Source: Geoalkalibacter halelectricus
GTDB lineage: Bacteria; Desulfobacterota; Desulfuromonadia; Desulfuromonadales; Geoalkalibacteraceae
Reading direction: 5' to 3'
DNA length: 64,000 nucleotides
Assembly (NCBI RefSeq): GCF_025263685.1
Contig: NZ_CP092109.1
Span: 3,411,001 to 3,475,000, forward strand
Both the position numbers and the translations under genes were made by a program. A model generated the notes under the pieces. The model saw only the letters and a list, made by a program, of their open reading frames with translations, did no database searches and had not been told where the DNA came from. Shown piece after piece: positions 30,653-37,483 of this stretch. Every line of letters begins with the position of its first letter. Within the stretch, counting starts at the first letter, position 1.

Positions 30653-30709
30653 GGCGCACGCAATGGACTTTAGAAGCAGAAGTCTTCATGGATAATTAGT
30701 TTTTTAGGG

Positions 30710-31222
30710 TCAGCGCAGGGTTTCAAAGGAGCTTAGCATCTCCTTGAACTGCGGTTGATAACGGCCAAAATCCTCGGGCGCCGCGGCATAGACGAGGACA
30801 TGAGAGGCCAGGGGCGAACCGAGGAGAATGAAGTGATAGCGCCACTGATCCGTCGCACCGAGCAGGGACTTGGCGGGTCGGCGGTTCACATCCATCTCGC
30901 TGCGTTTCTCGATCTTAAATTCCGGCAACATTTCGTGAATGATTTTCTCCATCTCATCGTGACCCATAGGGCGCGCCAGGGTGGCAACCGTCAAGCGCCC
31001 CGCCGCCTCACCGTTGCGCGACTCGGGACTCTGCCACCCCACCAGTTCGGCGGCGGGAAAGGATATTTGCTCCGATTCGGCAGTCCTTAGCCAATTGCCC
31101 GGGAATTCCACTGCGAAGTTGCGCGGTGCGTCGATGTAGAGCTTGGTGGGTACCGTTTCTTCGCTCCAAGGGGTTTTTGCGCCGCAGCCCGATAGCAGCA
31201 CGAGAGTCGTGTCAAGCGACAT
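30710..31222 (-). CDS. Lipoprotein of unknown function, 5' end probably damaged
   Basis: The mature part (from LSGCGAKTPWSEETVPTK) looks like an intact small exported lipoprotein with a beta-rich body. It retains a lipobox (L-S-G-C), but the usual positively charged n-region is missing: the only start, ATG at 31222, gives MSLDTTLVLLSGC. That ATG lies inside one of two 24-bp repeats resembling an insertion-sequence end (31217-31264). The likeliest reading is that an insertion replaced the original promoter and first codons. The gene may still be read from this chance start or may be dead. Confidence 0.6.
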   Translation of the reverse strand: MSLDTTLVLLSGCGAKTPWSEETVPTKLYIDAPRNFAVEFPGNWLRTAESEQISFPAAELVGWQSPESRNGEAAGRLTVATLARPMGHDEMEKIIHEMLPEFKIEKRSEMDVNRRPAKSLLGATDQWRYHFILLGSPLASHVLVYAAAPEDFGRYQPQFKEMLSSFETLR

Positions 31223-31264
31223 CAGAAACTGACCCCCCGGCGACATTCAGAATTGACCCCCCGG
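31217..31264. mobile_element. Remnant of an IS21-like element end (two tandem 24-bp repeats)
   Basis: CGACATCAGAAACTGACCCC continuing CCGG (31217-31240) is followed without gap by CGACATTCAGAATTGACCCC plus CCGG (31241-31264). Near-identical tandem repeats of this kind, with GGGGTCA-type cores, form the transposase-binding ends of IS21-family elements. No transposase gene remains. It abuts the lipoprotein on one side and a group II intron fragment on the other. Confidence 0.5.
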
Positions 31265-31429
31265 GGTTGGGGTTGATGTTTGGTGGGCTGTTTGCAAAAG
31301 GCCCGAGCGGCGCTTCTCCGCTTCCTCCCCACACTCGGTCGCCCTCGTGCAGTTGCGCTTCACTTCGTTCGCCGTGATCAACTTACGGTGGGACTTGCAC
31401 CCACAAGAGTGCGCCCATGCTGGGCGCAC
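31265..31429 (-). mobile_element. Truncated group II intron, 5' part
   Basis: Read on the minus strand from 31429, the sequence begins GTGCGCCCAGCATGGGCGCAC, which has the group II 5' consensus GTGYG and folds as a hairpin. The hairpin GTGGGTGCAAGTCCCAC and other small stems follow, as in the first domain of such introns. It stops after about 165 bases at the IS21-like repeats, with no reverse transcriptase and no domain V. It starts two bases after the T-run of the hflC terminator, the type of site used by bacterial class C introns. The intron class itself was not established. Confidence 0.55.
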
Positions 31430-31431
31430 AC

Positions 31432-31465
31432 AAAAAAGCCGCCCTCCCCAACGGGAAAGGCGGCT
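31432..31465 (-). terminator. Rho-independent terminator after hflC
   Basis: On the minus strand, AGCCGCC...GGCGGC (31465-31459 with 31443-31438) is followed by six T (31437-31432). It ends the hflKC operon. Confidence 0.85.
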
Positions 31466-31497
31466 CGGTACAGCAGGGTAAAACCTGACCTCAGCTG

Positions 31498-32430
31498 TTA
31501 TTCGATTTTCTGAAAGAATTTGTAGAAGTCCGAATCGGTGCTGATCACCAGGCGTGAATTGCCCTGGATCGAGTTACGATAGGCCTCCAGGGAGCGCACG
31601 AAGGCGTAGAACTCGCGATCGCGGTTGTAGGCGTCGGCGTAGATGCGCGCGGCCTGGGCATCGGCGTTGCCGCGGATTTCCTCGGCCTGGCGAAAGGCCT
31701 CCGACTCGATGGTGCGCAGTTCGCGGCCCATCTGGCCGAGAATCTCGGCGCGCTCGCCCTCGCCTTCCGAGCGATACTCGGCGGCCACCTGCTTACGCTC
31801 GGAGATCATGCGCTCATAGACGCGCTGGCGTACCTGCTCGACGTAGTTGATACGCTTGATCTGCAAGTCGATGAGATCGATGCCGTACTCGGGCGTGCTC
31901 TCGCGAGCGCGCTCGAGCAGTTCGGCGAGAATGACCTCGCGGCCGATGAGGGTGTCGATGTCGATCTCCTCCCCTTCGATTTCGAACACCTCTTTTTCCG
32001 CGCCGCGCGGCGGCTTGTAGTCCGCGCCGCGCACCAGTTCCACGAGCAGATGCCCGGAAACCGCATCGCGCACCACCGAATCGAGAATGTCGTCGAGGCG
32101 GCTTTGCGCGCCGCGCTCATTGGCCACGGTGGTGTAGAAGAGCAGCGGATCGGCGATCCGCCAGCGGGCGGTGACATCCACCCAGATATAACGCATGTCT
32201 TTGGTGGGAATCTGGTTGGGATCACCGTCCCACTGCATGATGCGGCGCTGGAAGCGATGCAGTTCCTGCACCAGGGGGATTTTGAAATGAAGACCAGCCT
32301 GGCGGATGTCGCCGACGGGCTTGCCGAACTGGGTGACCAGCACCTGCTCGCCCTCGTCGACCACGAAGATGCTGCCCTTGGCCAGCACGAACACCGCCAC
32401 GGCGACGATAATAAATAGTTCCTTTTTCAT
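31498..32430 (-). CDS. hflC: HflC, membrane protease modulator
   Basis: 310 residues: one N-terminal membrane segment, then an SPFH domain with the HflC pattern FVVDEGEQVLVTQFGKPVG and the helical tail ERKQVAAEYRSEGEGERAEI. With HflK it forms the large periplasmic cage that encloses and restrains FtsH. The ATG overlaps the hflK stop by four bases, giving coupled translation. Confidence 0.94.
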   Translation of the reverse strand: MKKELFIIVAVAVFVLAKGSIFVVDEGEQVLVTQFGKPVGDIRQAGLHFKIPLVQELHRFQRRIMQWDGDPNQIPTKDMRYIWVDVTARWRIADPLLFYTTVANERGAQSRLDDILDSVVRDAVSGHLLVELVRGADYKPPRGAEKEVFEIEGEEIDIDTLIGREVILAELLERARESTPEYGIDLIDLQIKRINYVEQVRQRVYERMISERKQVAAEYRSEGEGERAEILGQMGRELRTIESEAFRQAEEIRGNADAQAARIYADAYNRDREFYAFVRSLEAYRNSIQGNSRLVISTDSDFYKFFQKIE

Positions 32431-33455
32431 CGGGCACCTCCCTGGCGCGCCTGGCTCAGCGGAAGCAGCGGCAAGGGGCTGGTAGCGCCGTTGCCGTCGA
32501 TGACGTAGATTTCCTCGAGCTTGGGTAGAATGCTTTCCATGGTTTCAAGATAGAGGCGCTGACGGGTAACCTCGGGCGCCGTGCGGTACTCATTGAGCAG
32601 GGCCGTAAAGCGCGTCGCCTCACCTTGAGCGCGATTGACGCGCTCGACGGCGTAACCCTCGGCCTCAAGAATCCGGCTGCGCGCCACGCCGCGCGCCTTG
32701 GGCACTTCCTGGTTGTACTGGGCGCGCGCCTGCAGAATCATGCTCTCCCTCTGCTGCTCGGCCTCGTTGACCTCGTTGAAGGCGTCGCGCACCGGGCCCG
32801 GCGGATTGACGTCCTGAAAGCGCACGGTGACGATGCGCACACCCATCTCGTAGCTGTTGAGAATCTCCTGCACCTCGCTCTGAATCTGCAAAGCCAGGGC
32901 CGCGCGCTGCACGGTCAGTACGTCGGAGACGTTGGAGTTGCCCACCACGCGCCGCACCACCGCCTCAGAGATGTCGCGAATGGTGGTTTCGGGATTGTTG
33001 ACCTTGAACAGGTAGCGGTAGGGATCGTTGATCTGATACTGCACCATCCACTCGACGTCGGTGACGTTGAGATCGCCGGTCAGGGTCAGGGACTCCTCCT
33101 CCATGCGCCGCGGCGAATAGGTGGTGCGCACCCCCGGCTCCTGGGTGCGGAAACCGAATTCCTCGCGCAGCACGCGCCCGGTTTTAACCAGGTAAACCTG
33201 ATCGATGCCGAAGGGCAGCTTGAACTGCAAGCCCGGTTCGGTCATCTTGCTGAACTTGCCGAGACGCAAGACCACGCCCGTTTCCTCGGTGCCGACTTTG
33301 TAGAAACAGGTCGAGGCCGCCCACAGGGCGACCAGCAGCGCCAGACCACCGACGATCATATTGGTCGGTGGCTTTTGCCCCTTGACGCGGTTGAACATCT
33401 CCACGACTTTTTCTTCCACTTGTGATTCTTTTTTTCCCCAGGGTCCGTTCTGCAT
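32427..33455 (-). CDS. hflK: HflK, membrane protease modulator
   Basis: 342 residues: a short cytoplasmic N-terminus, one membrane helix (~30-50), an SPFH domain (EETGVVLRLGKFSKMTEPGL) and a charged helical region (~230-290). It pairs with HflC around FtsH. The ATG at 33455 after GGGAAG gives a normal N-terminus (MQNGPWGKKESQ); an upstream ATG at 33587 would add 44 unlikely residues. The leader before it holds CGATGTCG/CGACATCG arms (33485-33517). Confidence 0.93.
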   Translation of the reverse strand: MQNGPWGKKESQVEEKVVEMFNRVKGQKPPTNMIVGGLALLVALWAASTCFYKVGTEETGVVLRLGKFSKMTEPGLQFKLPFGIDQVYLVKTGRVLREEFGFRTQEPGVRTTYSPRRMEEESLTLTGDLNVTDVEWMVQYQINDPYRYLFKVNNPETTIRDISEAVVRRVVGNSNVSDVLTVQRAALALQIQSEVQEILNSYEMGVRIVTVRFQDVNPPGPVRDAFNEVNEAEQQRESMILQARAQYNQEVPKARGVARSRILEAEGYAVERVNRAQGEATRFTALLNEYRTAPEVTRQRLYLETMESILPKLEEIYVIDGNGATSPLPLLPLSQARQGGAR

Positions 33456-33634
33456 CTTCTTCCCTTTCGGCGGTAGGACTCGAACGATGTCGCCGACCCG
33501 CCCTGCCGACGACATCGCAGGACTATAACACAGGTGCCCTGGGATTAATATTTGTTTCGGACTCTCAAGATCTTTCCTGGCATCCACGGCTTATCTGCGC
33601 TAGGATGCTATATTGTGCCAAACATCTGGAACAA

Positions 33635-33661
33635 TCGCCTGCGCCGGTCACCGGCGCAGGC
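33635..33661. repeat. Perfect 27-bp GC-rich palindrome
   Basis: Two 13-base arms (CGCCTGCGCCGGT and its complement) flank a single C. It lies 36 bases before the MoaD-like gene. There is no U-run, so it is not an obvious terminator. It could be an operator or a mobile palindromic repeat. Confidence 0.75.
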
Positions 33662-33696
33662 GAATTCTCACCCTTTCCGAACAAAGGAGTGTTTCC

Positions 33697-34029
33697 ATGA
33701 CGCAAGCTACGGCCAAGACCTCCGGGCGGGTGATCGTGCGCATGTTCGGCGCCCTGCACAGCCTGCGGCGCAGCCGCAACCTGCCCACCACCATCGAGGT
33801 GGACTTGCCGCCCGAGGGCTGCACGGCCCTGGAGATCGCGCAACAACTCGACCTGCCCCTGGAGCGTATCGAGGCGGTGTTTTGCAATCACCGCACCTAT
33901 GATCTCAACCACCGCATCCACCCCGGCGACCGCATTGCCTTCGTGCCGCCTGGCGTCCCCGGCCCCCATCGCTTTTACCTCGGCATCCACCAGGCGGGGA
34001 AAAAATTCAGCTCCGGTGAGGATCACTGA
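33697..34029 (+). CDS. MoaD/ThiS-like ubiquitin-fold protein with extended C-terminus
   Basis: 110 residues, with AAAGGAG before the ATG. The central region (TTIEVDLPPEGCTALEIAQQLDLPLERIEAVFCNHRTYDLNHRIHPGDRIAFVPP in outline) has the beta-grasp pattern of sulfur carriers such as MoaD and ThiS. Those carriers end in Gly-Gly; here the chain continues past PPGVPGPHRFYLGI to a charged tail, so it may need trimming or may act as a binding protein instead. No molybdopterin or thiamine gene is adjacent. The fold call is good, the function open. Confidence 0.7.
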   Translation: MTQATAKTSGRVIVRMFGALHSLRRSRNLPTTIEVDLPPEGCTALEIAQQLDLPLERIEAVFCNHRTYDLNHRIHPGDRIAFVPPGVPGPHRFYLGIHQAGKKFSSGEDH

Positions 34030-34068
34030 TCCCCTCAACCGGAGCTCATAATTCTGGAGATTTTTTTC

Positions 34069-34278
34069 GTGCAAACGTCCGACCCCGCCGTCACCCGCGG
34101 CCTCTACCTGCTCGCCATCCTGTTCATCCTGATCGGCTTCGGCGTCGAGATCTACGCGGTAACCGTCAACAGCTGGGCGGTTTTTCGCATCGGGTTGGGA
34201 ATTTTCCTCTTGAGCATTCCCTGCGCCGCCCTCGGCTGGTATCTGCGCCACCGCGACGCCATCCGCGCGCGGCACTGA
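34069..34278 (+). CDS. Small two-helix membrane protein
   Basis: 69 residues from GTG, with GGAG nine bases upstream. Two hydrophobic helices (residues ~10-32 and ~38-58) and a basic C-terminus (RHRDAIRARH) predict an inner-membrane miniprotein. It follows the MoaD-like gene by 39 bases and is probably co-transcribed. No known family was recognised. Confidence 0.6.
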   Translation: MQTSDPAVTRGLYLLAILFILIGFGVEIYAVTVNSWAVFRIGLGIFLLSIPCAALGWYLRHRDAIRARH

Positions 34279-34375
34279 CACATGGTTTGGTCATAAGGCG
34301 CCCTTTCAGAACTGGCGCATCCTATTTATGATGGCGAAATCCGCGCTATGGATCCCGACTAACTCACGCGGAACG

Positions 34376-34420
34376 AAAAAAAAGCCGCCCACGGACTTCC
34401 ATCTCCGCAGGCGGCTTTTA
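34376..34420. terminator. Terminator after the small membrane protein gene
   Basis: GCCGCC (34384-34389) pairs with GGCGGC (34410-34415), with an inner CGGA/TCCG pairing. A-rich and T-rich flanks allow function on both strands. Nothing coding is seen in the rest of 34279-34677 apart from the repeat and promoter listed. Confidence 0.7.
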
Positions 34421-34548
34421 CTCTTCATGCGACAGCGTCTTCTCGACCCTTATGACAAACAATCCTCGCGTCGCGAAATTCTCGGCGAAAAAAGCCGCCA
34501 CCAGTCGAAACGCCGGCGCAAAGGCTCGACCTTCTCATCCCATTCCCG

Positions 34549-34599
34549 ATCAACTGGTTGCTTCACTCAACAACTTAAGCAACAAGGCAACAACGTCCC
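34549..34599 (+). repeat. Dispersed repeat, copy A
   Basis: Starts ATCAACTGG and ends GCAACAAGGCAACAACGTCC plus C. It shares its end block and the ATCAAYTGG box with copies at 37332-37383 and 39399-39441, all in the same orientation. It lies at the left edge of the toxin-antitoxin region. Confidence 0.7.
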
Positions 34600-34619
34600 C
34601 TCCCTCATGATATCATGTG

Positions 34620-34647
34620 TTGATTTATAGCACATATTTGCTATCAT
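34620..34647 (+). promoter_or_regulatory. vapBC promoter with operator dyad
   Basis: TTGATT (34620-34625), 16 bases, TATCAT (34642-34647). The dyad ATAGCA-N6-TGCTAT (34627-34644) fills the spacer, where an antitoxin would be expected to bind for autoregulation. Confidence 0.6.
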
Positions 34648-34677
34648 TTTTTGTGCACGCTTTTCAGGAGGTTGATC

Positions 34678-34887
34678 ATGCGCCGCACAACCGTAACCCT
34701 GCCCCAAGAGCTGTTGGAGGAACTGGTGACCCTGGTCGGCGCCAAGAGCAAGACTGAAGCGGTCCTGACCGCCGTCAAGAACGAAATCCGCCTGCGCAAG
34801 CGGGCCCGCATCAAGGCGATGGCCGGCAAGATGGAATTCACCGCCGATGCCGACGAACTGCGCCATGGAGACCGCCGCCTTGGCTAG
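34678..34887 (+). CDS. vapB: VapB-family antitoxin
   Basis: 69 residues. The N-terminus MRRTTVTLPQELLEELVTLVGAKSKTEAV is a ribbon-helix-helix DNA-binding domain as in the VapB/DUF2191 group; the C-terminal part (ADELRHGDRRLG) should wrap the toxin. AGGAGG stands just before the ATG at 34678. Its last 23 bases overlap the toxin gene in another frame. It neutralises VapC and probably represses its own promoter through the adjacent dyad. Confidence 0.85.
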   Translation: MRRTTVTLPQELLEELVTLVGAKSKTEAVLTAVKNEIRLRKRARIKAMAGKMEFTADADELRHGDRRLG

Positions 34888-35275
34888 GGTACTGATCGAC
34901 ACTTCGGTCTGGATCGCGTTCTTCCGCAAGAACGAACCCTATCACAGCCTGGTCAGCCAATGGATGGACGATGATCAGGTCGTCTGCTGCGGTTTCATCC
35001 TGGCTGAACTGATACAGGGAGCCAAGTCCGACAAGGAGCTGGCCGTGCTGGAGGACTTCCTGCAAGTGTTCCCTTTTATCCCGGAATCCCCAGAGCTGTG
35101 GGTCGCGGCCGGCAAACTTTCCTACCAACTGCGCCGCAAAGGGGTGACGGTCGGTCTGTCGGACTGCCTTATCGCCGTTGCGGCGGCTTCCGACAATGCG
35201 CAGGTGGCGACGCTGGACAACCATTTTGACGCGCTTTGCCGGCCCGCCGGAATCTCCCTGTTTCCTTTAAGGTAA
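34865..35275 (+). CDS. vapC: VapC-family PIN-domain toxin
   Basis: A 136-residue PIN ribonuclease. The acidic metal-binding residues are visible: Asp12 (LIDTSVW), Glu in ILAELIQG, Asp in GLSDCLIA and the late Asp in ATLDNHFD. Such toxins cut tRNA or rRNA when released from VapB. The ATG at 34865 starts inside vapB. All catalytic positions appear intact, so the toxin is probably active. Confidence 0.87.
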   Translation: METAALARVLIDTSVWIAFFRKNEPYHSLVSQWMDDDQVVCCGFILAELIQGAKSDKELAVLEDFLQVFPFIPESPELWVAAGKLSYQLRRKGVTVGLSDCLIAVAAASDNAQVATLDNHFDALCRPAGISLFPLR

Positions 35276-35403
35276 CTTGCTGCTGTCCCTTCACCCTTCT
35301 GCATAACTATTTCCATTCCGGAAACCGTTGCCGCACCGTCCGCGACAAAATCAGCGTCCCTATTGTCTACACGCATCGGGGGCCACGCCGAAAGCCAACG
35401 GAC

Positions 35404-35432
35404 TTGTCACACAACCTGCCGCGTGATATATC
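35404..35432 (+). promoter_or_regulatory. Promoter of the mntA-hepT operon
   Basis: TTGTCA (35404-35409), exactly 17 bases, TATATC (35427-35432), about 30 bases before the mntA ATG. Confidence 0.55.
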
Positions 35433-35463
35433 CTCTAATAAGTATTCCCAAAGGAGGGCCGAC

Positions 35464-35775
35464 ATGTATTGCGCCATTGAAATCCAGAAAAATCAGGTGC
35501 ATTCCCTGTGTCGCAAACATCGTGTTCAGCGTCTCTCTCTGTTCGGGTCGGCCGCCTCGGACCAATTTGATCCCGCCATCAGTGACTTGGATTTTCTAGT
35601 CGAGTTTCAACCCATGCCCCCTCGGGAACAAGCCGAACACTATTTTGGCTTATTGGAGGATCTCGAAGCCTTGTTCGGCATCAAAGTCGATCTGGTCGAA
35701 CTCGCCCCCATCCGCAATCCCTATTTTCGCCAAGCCGTTGAAAACAGCCGCGTGGATCTGTTTGATGCAGCTTGA
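35464..35775 (+). CDS. mntA: MntA-type nucleotidyltransferase antitoxin
   Basis: 103 residues, AAAGGAGGG before the ATG. The minimal nucleotidyltransferase signature is intact: LFGSAASDQFDPAISDLDFLVEF in outline, i.e. G-S-x10-D-x-D. In type VII toxin-antitoxin systems MntA transfers AMP onto a Tyr of the HEPN toxin and so silences it. The partner gene overlaps its 3' end by 11 bases. The frame is open far upstream, but the ribosome site fixes this start. Confidence 0.87.
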   Translation: MYCAIEIQKNQVHSLCRKHRVQRLSLFGSAASDQFDPAISDLDFLVEFQPMPPREQAEHYFGLLEDLEALFGIKVDLVELAPIRNPYFRQAVENSRVDLFDAA

Positions 35776-36109
35776 GGTCCTCAAATACGTCTACGATATC
35801 CAACAGGCCTGCCAACTGCTCAAGCAGTTTACCGCCGGAAAAAATCTTACCAATTATCTGGCGGATGCCATGTTGCGCTCGGCCGTCGAGCGCCAATTCG
35901 AGATCATCGGCGAAGCTCTCAACCAAGCCCTACGTCTGGACTCATCCCTGTCGCGTTACATCAGCAACGCCAGCAGAATAATTGCTTTTCGGAACCGCCT
36001 GATTCATGGCTATGCCTCGGTTTCCGACCAGGTCGTCTGGGGAGTTCTCGAGTCGCAACTTCCGATTTTGACCGAGGAAGTCTCGCAGCTTCTCGAAAAA
36101 TCCGCTTGA
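35765..36109 (+). CDS. hepT: HepT-type HEPN ribonuclease toxin
   Basis: 114 residues, all-helical HEPN/DUF86 fold. The active motif R-x4-H-x-Y is complete as RNRLIHGY near residue 80; Arg and His cut RNA and the Tyr is the expected AMPylation target of MntA. The ATG at 35765 lies inside mntA, giving coupled expression. With mntA it forms a type VII toxin-antitoxin pair. Confidence 0.88.
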   Translation: MQLEVLKYVYDIQQACQLLKQFTAGKNLTNYLADAMLRSAVERQFEIIGEALNQALRLDSSLSRYISNASRIIAFRNRLIHGYASVSDQVVWGVLESQLPILTEEVSQLLEKSA

Positions 36110-36268
36110 ATCCTATCACCTCTGCAATCTCTTGGTCACATCGATGAACGGGTTGATGGTCAGCCGCGAGGGAACCGGCGCCCCGTGGTCTGGCCAAGGC
36201 AACCCGCCCTGGTCGGGAAAACCGCTGTTTCTTGCACCAGGTAAGGATTGCCTTCTGTAACGAAATAT

Positions 36269-36379
36269 TCACGCCACCAACAACTGCCGCACGCTGGCTT
36301 CCATCAACTTCTCGCTTTGATTTCGAGCTTGATTGAGTCTCTCTTCGAGGGCGTCGCACAGGACCATGAGCAGGGGCAT
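36269..36379 (-). pseudogene. Fragment of a type I restriction specificity subunit (HsdS 3' end)
   Basis: Reading back from 36379 gives MPLLMVLCDALEERLNQARN followed by QSEKLMEASVRQLLVA and a stop at 36269-36271. This is the coiled tail that ends many HsdS proteins (L-C-D-x-L-E-x-x-L-x-Q-A-x-x-x-x-E-K-L-M). Upstream the frame meets a stop at once and no target-recognition domain or HsdM/HsdR is present, so only a scar remains. After the stop the same frame reads on to 36116 with INPFIDVTKRLQR, perhaps the edge of another lost gene. The rest of 36110-36663 appears non-coding. Confidence 0.65.
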
Positions 36380-36516
36380 AATCTAGGGCCGAACCAACTC
36401 AACCCATGGCATTCCGCGACAACAGGAAAATACGTTGGCGGTTTTCGCCCTTATGGTCTTTATTGGGGGGGGCTAATCAGCGCCTTAGCCCCCTTCCGAT
36501 GCATGCGAAACGACAG

Positions 36517-36558
36517 AAGCCGCTCACGAGCTTCCAGATCCTCGGGCGGCTTTTCTTT
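36517..36558 (+). terminator. Probable terminator in the defence-remnant region
   Basis: AAGCCGC (36517-36523) pairs with GCGGCTT (36546-36552), extended by CGAG/CTCG around a 10-base loop, followed by TTCTTTTCTT. The gene it once served is not clear. Confidence 0.55.
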
Positions 36559-36663
36559 TCTTACGGCAATCTTTCTCGGCCTTTTTTTAAACCCTCCCGA
36601 CGCAAATTGCACGGAAGAAAACGCCACACAAATCACGACATCAGATCTAAGGCCCCGCCCCTC

Positions 36664-37233
36664 TCAGCCCGTCCCGCGCGCAATCCTTCCCAATTGCCAC
36701 AAGGCCAGGACCACCAGCAAAACGGCGGCTAGAGAGAAACACAGAATCTTGGCGGTAGTGGCGAGGCTCGCCAGGTGAATCCAGAAGTCCTGCACCGGCT
36801 CCTGGCGAAGAACCCGGCGCAACTGTTGCCAGTGCACCAGGTTCTCGACCCAATCGGCCACCACCGTCGCCGCCAAGGGCGCAAGCAGCCACGCACGCCT
36901 GAAGGGACGAGCCAGCCAGCTCCAAGTCAGCAGCAGCGACACCAGCAGCGCGCCGCCATAAACAAGGGGAAACACCAGATCGGCTTCGAGAAAGCGCAGC
37001 TCGGCCAACTGCCCCTCGGCGCCGAGCCAGGCCCAGTAGGTCTCGACATCCGCCCGGTCGTAGCCACCCAGGCGAAAATGCAGGGGCAGGGATTCAGGTG
37101 CGCTGGTTTGCGGAAATTGGTCGCGCCCAGAGAGGTGCAGCATCAGAGCGCCGCCGCCGAAGAACAGCACCACCGGCAGGGCCAGGGTCAGCAGAAGTTT
37201 CAGCAGGGGAAAGGTCAAAGACGGCTCCCGCAA
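36664..37233 (-). CDS. Four-helix membrane protein of unknown function
   Basis: 189 residues with hydrophobic segments near 8-32, 88-106, 115-130 and 150-180, separated by a polar loop at 35-85. Pro/Leu-rich stretches and a loop containing DVETYWAWLG are all that can be described. The start is a TTG at 37233 without a strong ribosome site, so the true start could be internal. It stands alone between dispersed repeat copies A and B. Confidence 0.6.
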   Translation of the reverse strand: MREPSLTFPLLKLLLTLALPVVLFFGGGALMLHLSGRDQFPQTSAPESLPLHFRLGGYDRADVETYWAWLGAEGQLAELRFLEADLVFPLVYGGALLVSLLLTWSWLARPFRRAWLLAPLAATVVADWVENLVHWQQLRRVLRQEPVQDFWIHLASLATTAKILCFSLAAVLLVVLALWQLGRIARGTG

Positions 37234-37331
37234 TCCATAAAGATGATGTTTACTGCCCGGTTGGGGTATTCAAGCAAATCGTCCAGTACGCCGGCTTGCT
37301 TTCAGTATCCAGAAATAATGACTCTGTGCAA

Positions 37332-37383
37332 ATCAATTGGATGGTTAATCAACTAGGCCAAGCAACAAAGCAACAACGTCCCC
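37332..37383 (+). repeat. Dispersed repeat, copy B
   Basis: Starts ATCAATTGG and ends GCAACAAAGCAACAACGTCC plus CC. Same orientation as copies A and C; lies between the membrane-protein gene and the large exported protein gene. Confidence 0.7.
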
Positions 37384-37483
37384 ACTTCGAATGTTGCGGG
37401 CGTGTCGCTTGTTGAATCCGCCGACATAGCCGATCAGCATTCGGCGCGTGAGACCGGACTGAACGCCTGGCTTAGGCCATTAG

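Noticed and set aside
31280-31513. Small open frames in the hflC-lipoprotein interval
   Set aside because: They fall in the group II intron remnant and terminator, and none has a start signal.
34328-34630. Possible 100-residue basic protein
   Set aside because: The frame runs through a terminator hairpin and dispersed repeat copy A, and the translation is low-complexity Arg/Lys/Ser.
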